Positions 59,218 to 63,607 of a DNA stretch of 63,607 bases are shown here, in pieces. The notes below the pieces were generated by a model, which did not search any database, was not told the DNA's origin, and worked only from the letters and a program-made list of their open reading frames with translations. How positions within the stretch are numbered: position 1 is the stretch's first letter; each line of letters opens with the position of its first letter. The stretch lies in assembly GCF_004310295.1 (NCBI RefSeq), contig NZ_SISB01000037.1:1-63607 (forward strand), written 5' to 3'. Origin of the DNA: Pseudomonas sp. BGI-2. Lineage in GTDB: Bacteria; Pseudomonadota; Gammaproteobacteria; Pseudomonadales; Pseudomonadaceae. The position numbers were made by a program, and so were the translations under genes.

Positions 59218-60161
59218 ATCTTGATGAAAAGTTTTTGTGGTTCTTCGGCGCCATTGCCGGCCTGTTGGCCATCGCTTCGATCATTGGCCGGATACTGGCC
59301 AAGCGGGCAACGACAGAAGGCTCGATCTCGACCATCGAAAACCTCAATCAGCGCGTAAATGCCTGGTGGGGCATGGTGATCATCTTCTTCGTGTCCTACC
59401 TGCTGGGCGGGAACGCGACGGTCATTCTGTTCGGCTTCATTTCCCTGTTCGCGCTGCGTGAGTTCATCACCCTGACGCCGACCCGGCCTGGCGACCATAA
59501 CGCGCTGTTCTCGGCGTTTTTCATTCTGATCCCGCTGCAATACGTGTTGATTGGCACGCATTGGTATTCGCTGTTCACGCTGTTGATTCCGGTGTACGCC
59601 TTCCTGCTGTTGCCGGCGATTGCGGTGCTGAGCCAGGACACGGACGCCTTCCTGGAACGGGCGGCCAAGATCCAGTGGGGGGTGATGATCTGCGTTTATT
59701 GCATCAGCCACGCGCCTGCTCTGTTGCTGCTGGACCTGGAAGGCATCAAGGGTCAGAACGCGCTGCTGCTGTTTTATCTGGTCTTCGTCGTTCAGTTGAG
59801 CGATGTGTTGCAGTACGTGTTCGGCAAACTGTTCGGCAAGCACAAGGTTGCGCCGCTGGTGAGTCCGTCGAAAACGGTGGAAGGATTGGTGGGTGGCGGT
59901 CTGTCGGCCACGCTGATTGGCGGGTGCATGTTCTGGATGACGCCGTTCAGTTTTTGGCAGTCGCTGCTGATGTCTCTGGTGATCGTGGTGATGGGTTTTC
60001 TGGGTGGGCTGGTGATGTCCGCCATTAAGCGCAGCCTGAGCGCGAAGGATTGGGGGACCATGATTAAAGGTCATGGCGGCATGCTTGATCGGATGGACTC
60101 GATTTGCTTTGCGGCGCCGATCTTCTTTCACCTGACGCGGTATTTCTTCTCCGCCCAATAA
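59214..60161 (+). CDS. Phosphatidate cytidylyltransferase, CdsA/YnbB-like
   Basis: A 315-residue membrane enzyme with about eight helices. The family end motif is intact: SAKDWGTMIKGHGGMLDRMDSI (about residues 280-301), with the earlier SPSKTVEG (about 217). It converts phosphatidate and CTP to CDP-diacylglycerol for the CDP-alcohol transferase at the head of the operon. The three genes would thus build a phospholipid with its own supply of precursor. Confidence 0.87.
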   Translation: MNLDEKFLWFFGAIAGLLAIASIIGRILAKRATTEGSISTIENLNQRVNAWWGMVIIFFVSYLLGGNATVILFGFISLFALREFITLTPTRPGDHNALFSAFFILIPLQYVLIGTHWYSLFTLLIPVYAFLLLPAIAVLSQDTDAFLERAAKIQWGVMICVYCISHAPALLLLDLEGIKGQNALLLFYLVFVVQLSDVLQYVFGKLFGKHKVAPLVSPSKTVEGLVGGGLSATLIGGCMFWMTPFSFWQSLLMSLVIVVMGFLGGLVMSAIKRSLSAKDWGTMIKGHGGMLDRMDSICFAAPIFFHLTRYFFSAQ

Positions 60162-60183
60162 GTATCCAGTCACCACTAAACCC

Positions 60184-60274
60184 TGTGGGAGCGGGCTTGC
60201 TCGCGAAGGCGTCGTGTCAGGCAACATCATTGACGACTGACACTCCGCCTTCGCGAGCAAGCCCGCTCCCACAG
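60184..60274. repeat. REP inverted pair
   Basis: GGGAGCGGGCTTGCTCGCG and its complement lie between the convergent CdsA-like and DUF2063 genes. Confidence 0.88.
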
Positions 60275-60305
60275 GGTCAAGTGGTGGTTGGGAGATTGTG
60301 GTGGG

Positions 60306-61064
60306 TCAGGCGGTTACGCCGAGCACTCCTTCACTGTGCATCTGCCGCAACAACGCCGTGCCACTTGCCATAAACTCTGGCGATCCAGCGGCCCCCGCCT
60401 CGACCGCCAACGCATCCAACTGCGCCTGCCCGTCCAGCTCGGGAAACTCCTCAATGCGCTGCAACAACCGCCACGCCAACGGGCTCAACTCGGAAAACTT
60501 CACGCTCCAGTCCTCCGCCCGACGCACCAGCAATAACGTGGGTTGAGGCGGTGCAACGTCCGGCTGATGATCCGGCCCCACCAACTGCACCGGCCACGCA
60601 TACGCCAATGGCCACGCCAGCGGCGAAACCTGCAACGGTCGATCCAGCAACAACCCGGCATCGCTGGCCGGTAACGGCTCAGCCTCGGACTGCTGCAATG
60701 CCATCTCGACCCACTCGTAATGCGCCAGCTCCACCAAGAACGGCGGCCACACACGCTCGCTCAACGCTTGCGGACCGGAGGCCAGGAACTCGACAAACTC
60801 CTGGGCGATTTCACCGAATTTCGGTGTGCGCGCGCGGTAGTCCCGCAGGAAAATCCGTACCAGCGAACGCCAGTGCTCATCACCGAGAATCTTGATCAGC
60901 ACCGGAAAGGTCCCGCTGAGCAGCGCCGACAGGTTGGCGAAAATCAGGTCGCGGTAAACCTGGGCTCGCGCGGTGTTCATTTCGCTTGGTGGCGCGCAGT
61001 GCTCGGGATCGCGCAGGTAAAGGCCCATTGCCGCTTGCTGTTGAAACAGACTCGGCTTATCCAC
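60306..61064 (-). CDS. DUF2063 HvfC/BufC-type protein
   Basis: A 252-residue DUF2063 protein, the partner of MNIO enzymes in RiPP maturation (HvfC or BufC). The N-terminal helical domain has QVYRDLIFANLSALLSGTFPVL and IFLRDYRARTPKFGEIAQEFVEF, and the C-terminal part includes SEGVLGVTA. It is thought to bind the precursor or the enzyme. It overlaps the MNIO gene by eight bases, so the two work together. No DUF2282-type precursor lies next to it. Confidence 0.85.
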   Translation of the reverse strand: MDKPSLFQQQAAMGLYLRDPEHCAPPSEMNTARAQVYRDLIFANLSALLSGTFPVLIKILGDEHWRSLVRIFLRDYRARTPKFGEIAQEFVEFLASGPQALSERVWPPFLVELAHYEWVEMALQQSEAEPLPASDAGLLLDRPLQVSPLAWPLAYAWPVQLVGPDHQPDVAPPQPTLLLVRRAEDWSVKFSELSPLAWRLLQRIEEFPELDGQAQLDALAVEAGAAGSPEFMASGTALLRQMHSEGVLGVTA

Positions 61065-61896
61065 GGTTCACCCCCTCGGCCTGCAAACGGCGAATGGTCT
61101 GCAATTCAGCCACCAGTTCAGAAAACGCCGGGAAGTTGAAATCCCGCTCCAGCAACGTCGGCTGCGCGCCGAAACGTGCGTACGCTTGCGCCAGCATCGA
61201 CCAGACAACCGGTTTCACCGACGCGCCATGGGTGTCGATTTTCAACGTATCGGACTCATCGAAGTGCCCGGCCACGTGCATCGCCACCACCCGCCCCGAA
61301 TCGATGCCCGCCAGAAAGGTCTGCGGATCGAACCCGTGGTTGATCGAGTTGACGTAGACATTGTTGACGTCCAGCAACAGGTCGCAATCGGCTTCACGCA
61401 GTACCGCGTTGGTGAAGGTCACTTCGTCCATGTCCTGCTGGGGCGCGGCATAGTAGGACACGTTTTCCACCGCCAGGCGCCGACCCAGAATGTCCTGGGC
61501 CTGGCGAATCCGCGCGGCCACGTGATGTACCGCTTCTTCGGTAAAGGGCAGCGGCAACAGGTCGTAAAGGTGACCGTCATCGCTGCAATAACTCAGGTGC
61601 TCGCTGTACAGCGGCATGTTGTATTGATCGAGAAACACGCGGACTTCCTGCAGAAACCCGACATCCAGCGGCGACGGTCCACCCAACGACAGGGACAAGC
61701 CGTGACAGGACAACGGAAAACGCTCGGCCAGGGCGCGTAACGCATGGCCATGGGCGCCGCCGATGCCGATCCAGTTTTCCGGCGCGACTTCCAGGAAATC
61801 GAAATCGCCGGTACGGGCGGTCAGAAGGTCTTTCATTAAACCGCGACGCAGGCCAAGCCCGACGGTCGCTTTCGCTGAGGTGATGGGGGTCTGCAT
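61057..61896 (-). CDS. DUF692 multinuclear iron oxidase (MNIO), HvfB/BufB/MbnB-like
   Basis: A 279-residue TIM-barrel protein of the DUF692/MNIO family. Likely iron ligands are seen along the barrel: EVAPENW, CHGLSL, YSEHLSY, AVENVSYY, DVNNVYVNSINHGF, MHVAGHF and DTHGASV. Such enzymes use two or three irons to modify Cys or C-terminal residues of peptide precursors, as MbnB does in methanobactin. The ATG at 61896 fits the family; a 39-residue longer frame is unlikely. The gene is followed directly by its DUF2063 partner. Confidence 0.88.
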   Translation of the reverse strand: MQTPITSAKATVGLGLRRGLMKDLLTARTGDFDFLEVAPENWIGIGGAHGHALRALAERFPLSCHGLSLSLGGPSPLDVGFLQEVRVFLDQYNMPLYSEHLSYCSDDGHLYDLLPLPFTEEAVHHVAARIRQAQDILGRRLAVENVSYYAAPQQDMDEVTFTNAVLREADCDLLLDVNNVYVNSINHGFDPQTFLAGIDSGRVVAMHVAGHFDESDTLKIDTHGASVKPVVWSMLAQAYARFGAQPTLLERDFNFPAFSELVAELQTIRRLQAEGVNRG

Positions 61897-61995
61897 GGTG
61901 TCGGTCTCAAGGGTTGCCAGTACGGAATCACAGTTAACCGAAGCGGTGTATCGGGTCTGTGTTCGGGTCCGGCGGTAAATCGCAGCGGTTGTATC

Positions 61996-62035
61996 GCCGA
62001 AGGGTCTGTACACACTTCGGTACAGACCCTTCGGC
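61996..62035. terminator. Perfect 16-base stem, probable terminator
   Basis: GCCGAAGGGTCTGTAC (61996-62011) pairs perfectly with GTACAGACCCTTCGGC (62020-62035) around ACACTTCG. It follows the formamidase gene on the minus strand by six bases and precedes the MNIO gene. No T run follows, so it might be a processing or operator site instead. Confidence 0.6.
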
Positions 62036-62040
62036 AGGCA

Positions 62041-63375
62041 TTACGCCAGGTCGTATTTCTCGCGCACCAGATGGCCGATGCCGATGCGATCGAGCACGTT
62101 CATCGGGCAAAGGAAGGTCACGCGAACGGTGCCCGGCAAGCGGCTGATGTCGATCGAACCGGTGATGGTCGCGCGGTTGAGCACTTCGTCATACGGCAGG
62201 CCGGTGACCGAAGCGGCGCGCTTCAAGCCGTTCTCTACGGCGACGTTGAGGTTCTCGCCGCTGCCGATAAAGGTGATCGGGCCGCTCTGCTCGATCTCGG
62301 TCTGGCCCCAGCGCTCGCCCAGTTCACGGACTTTCTGCCGCTGCTCGGCATTCATGGGCCGGGCCATCGGCGGCAGATCGTCCAGGTTTTGCAGGAGGAT
62401 CGGCCCTTCCAGCGTGAGGTTTTTCACCACTTCCACCACCACTTCGGTTTCCCCGGAGCAATCGGTGGCGTGCCCGGCGATCTCGCCGTTGCCTTGTTGT
62501 GCGTGCATGTCGCCCATGTACACACCGGCACCCGGCACTTTCACCGGGCAGATCAAGACGCAGCCTTCGCGAATCGAGTTGGTGTCCATGTGGCCGTCGG
62601 TCTTGGCCGCGTGCAGTTCTTCGCGGGTCATGCCGAAACGGTGTGGCGCGTTGATCAGGTATTGGCCGAAGTCGGCGCAGTTGTGCGAGTCGGGCAAGTC
62701 ACGGGACGGCGTGGTGCCGATGTTGCCGAGGAACGGCCGCATGTGCGCGGCAACGCCGGGGATGTCGGCGCGGGCCAGGGACAGGATCGAATGCTGGGCC
62801 GCGAACTCGGGCAGCGCCGACATTTCCGAGGCATTGCCGGCCAGTTGGTTGGCGACCTCCTGATTGACCGTCAGGCTGACCTGGTTTTGCGCGTCGAACA
62901 CGATCACGTAGCCATGGCTGAAGCGAAACGCGCTGACCTCGGCGCCACAGTTGTTACAACGAATCGACTCCTCGCCAATACCTTCGACATGACTGGCCGG
63001 GTGATCGGTGCCGCACTTGGAGCAGAATTTGGCGACGAACGGGTCGCCGTTGTAGCGCCCCTCCACGAAGCTCATGACCCCGGACGACGTCGCCAGCGAG
63101 GTGACGCGCATGCTTTTGATCTTGATTGCCACCGCATCGCCGACTTCTGCACCGGCAATGGCCACCGGTTGCGTCACTTCGTGGCCGCCCTCGAACGCCG
63201 GTGTGATCATCGGGCCCCAGCAGCCCGGCGGTGTGCCGGTGATCAGCGTCCCGCCATCGGCGAGCGGCCCGAGCATCGGCTGGCTTGGGCCGATGATGCC
63301 TTGGGTGTAGTGATCGACGCGCAGGTGGTTGACGGGTGAAGACTTGAGGTCGGTTTCAGACGCAAGCATGTTCAT
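62041..63375 (-). CDS. fmdA: Formamidase/acetamidase family protein with zinc ribbon
   Basis: A 444-residue amidase of the FmdA/AmdA family, with typical blocks DHYTQGIIGPSQPMLGPLADGGTLITG, GDAVAIKI, an MGDMHAQQGNGEI motif (about residue 313-325) and GSIDISRLPGTVRVTFLCPM near the end. It hydrolyses formamide or short amides to ammonia and the acid. Cys pairs CSKCG (about 118-122) and CNNCG (about 140-144) look like an inserted zinc ribbon. It ends before the stem at 61996. Confidence 0.85.
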   Translation of the reverse strand: MNMLASETDLKSSPVNHLRVDHYTQGIIGPSQPMLGPLADGGTLITGTPPGCWGPMITPAFEGGHEVTQPVAIAGAEVGDAVAIKIKSMRVTSLATSSGVMSFVEGRYNGDPFVAKFCSKCGTDHPASHVEGIGEESIRCNNCGAEVSAFRFSHGYVIVFDAQNQVSLTVNQEVANQLAGNASEMSALPEFAAQHSILSLARADIPGVAAHMRPFLGNIGTTPSRDLPDSHNCADFGQYLINAPHRFGMTREELHAAKTDGHMDTNSIREGCVLICPVKVPGAGVYMGDMHAQQGNGEIAGHATDCSGETEVVVEVVKNLTLEGPILLQNLDDLPPMARPMNAEQRQKVRELGERWGQTEIEQSGPITFIGSGENLNVAVENGLKRAASVTGLPYDEVLNRATITGSIDISRLPGTVRVTFLCPMNVLDRIGIGHLVREKYDLA

Positions 63376-63401
63376 TGGTGTCCCCTTAACGGTCAGCCCT
63401 T

Positions 63402-63607
63402 TCAAGGTGTTTTCCCTTTGTGGGCCTTTAGCACCCGATCGGTCGACACATGAGCATGCGCAGCCTTTCCCTCCAGCCATTCCTTGGGCTTGGCGATTTT
63501 GGGGCCGCGTATGCTTTTGGCAACCTGTTTGGGCTTGATATTCCTTGCCAGCGTCAACAAGCGCTGTGCCAGCGTTTCTGTGGTCGATTGAAGTGACAGA
63601 TAATCCG
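63402..63607 (-). CDS. Partial gene, C-terminal 67 residues, unrecognised
   Basis: The open frame enters from beyond the window end and stops 26 bases before the formamidase start. The visible 67 residues are very basic (RNIKPKQVAKSIRGPKIAKPKEWLEGK) and end HVSTDRVLKAHKGKTP. The composition and ending recall C-termini of some IS4-type transposases, but I cannot confirm this; another basic DNA-binding protein is as likely. Confidence 0.45.
   Translation of the reverse strand, partial: DYLSLQSTTETLAQRLLTLARNIKPKQVAKSIRGPKIAKPKEWLEGKAAHAHVSTDRVLKAHKGKTP

Noticed and set aside
3381..60274. Regularly recurring palindromes as a possible CRISPR array
   Set aside because: The repeats are kilobases apart, are inverted pairs between genes, and have no spacer array or cas genes; they are REPs.
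61897..62013. N-terminal extension or precursor-like peptide before the MNIO gene
   Set aside because: It would start with GTG inside the hairpin, has one Cys, and is in frame with the enzyme; no ribosome site supports it.
1..63607. tRNA or rRNA genes
   Set aside because: I saw no CCA-type tRNA ends, cloverleaf-sized conserved boxes or rRNA-like stretches in any intergenic gap.

Overview
The window looks like chromosomal DNA of a Pseudomonas of the P. fluorescens group. Reasons: many short REP palindromes of two types (arms like GGAGCGAGGCTTGCCCGCG and GGGAGCGGGCTTGCTCGCG) lie between operons, GC is high except in a few islets, and families I associate with Pseudomonas occur (DUF3077, DUF2790, PauR-type polyamine regulator, LigD, glutamylpolyamine genes). 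This assignment is inference; no search was run.

Layout. 0.3-7.2 kb: a GlxA/AraC regulator divergent from a catabolic set (flavin monooxygenase, Rid protein, DUF1028 hydrolase, M20 deacylase, NCS1 permease) for an unidentified N-containing substrate. 7.4-11.2 kb: an accessory islet with a DUF3077 gene behind a structured leader, a zeta-like kinase with partner, a displaced 3' copy of the DUF3077 gene, an AT-rich orphan gene and a hydrolase remnant. 11.3-14.8 kb: a three-gene isocyanide operon: PvcA-type synthase, HAD phosphatase, and a second PvcA-type synthase fused to a PvcB-type Fe(II)/2-oxoglutarate dioxygenase. I consider this the most exciting locus. 14.9-18.5 kb: small GNAT, DUF6152, membrane, lipoprotein and HhH-like genes and a broken NUDIX gene.

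18.6-29.8 kb: polyamine uptake and gamma-glutamylation catabolism (regulator, oxidase, aldehyde dehydrogenase, ligase, hydrolase, PotABCF-type transporter). 30-41.4 kb: mostly single housekeeping or hypothetical genes, including a decayed AraC regulator next to an AhpD-like pseudogene with two in-frame stops, a glutaredoxin, and an NDH-2-like dehydrogenase divergent from an Rrf2 regulator. 41.6-46.6 kb: DNA ligase D, a methyltransferase and a haem-oxygenase-like diiron protein, all on the minus strand. 46.8-53.6 kb: cupin, TerB-like, phosphatidylcholine synthase, DUF488, GNAT, universal stress protein, methyltransferase, and an AraC regulator reduced to its cupin. 53.6-57.8 kb: DipZ-type redox protein, two small exported proteins and a two-component system whose regulator gene carries a frameshift. 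58.0-60.2 kb: a phospholipid mini-operon (CDP-alcohol transferase, PlsC, CdsA). 60.3-63.6 kb: a DUF2063/MNIO (DUF692) RiPP-type pair with no visible precursor, a formamidase, and a partial gene.

Also notable: a 226-bp MITE-like element with perfect 18-bp terminal inverted repeats and a 12-bp target duplication sits inside a REP at 51.4-51.7 kb, with degenerate relatives elsewhere. Several genes carry single-base frameshifts or stops; whether these are real decay or base-calling errors cannot be told from one sequence.
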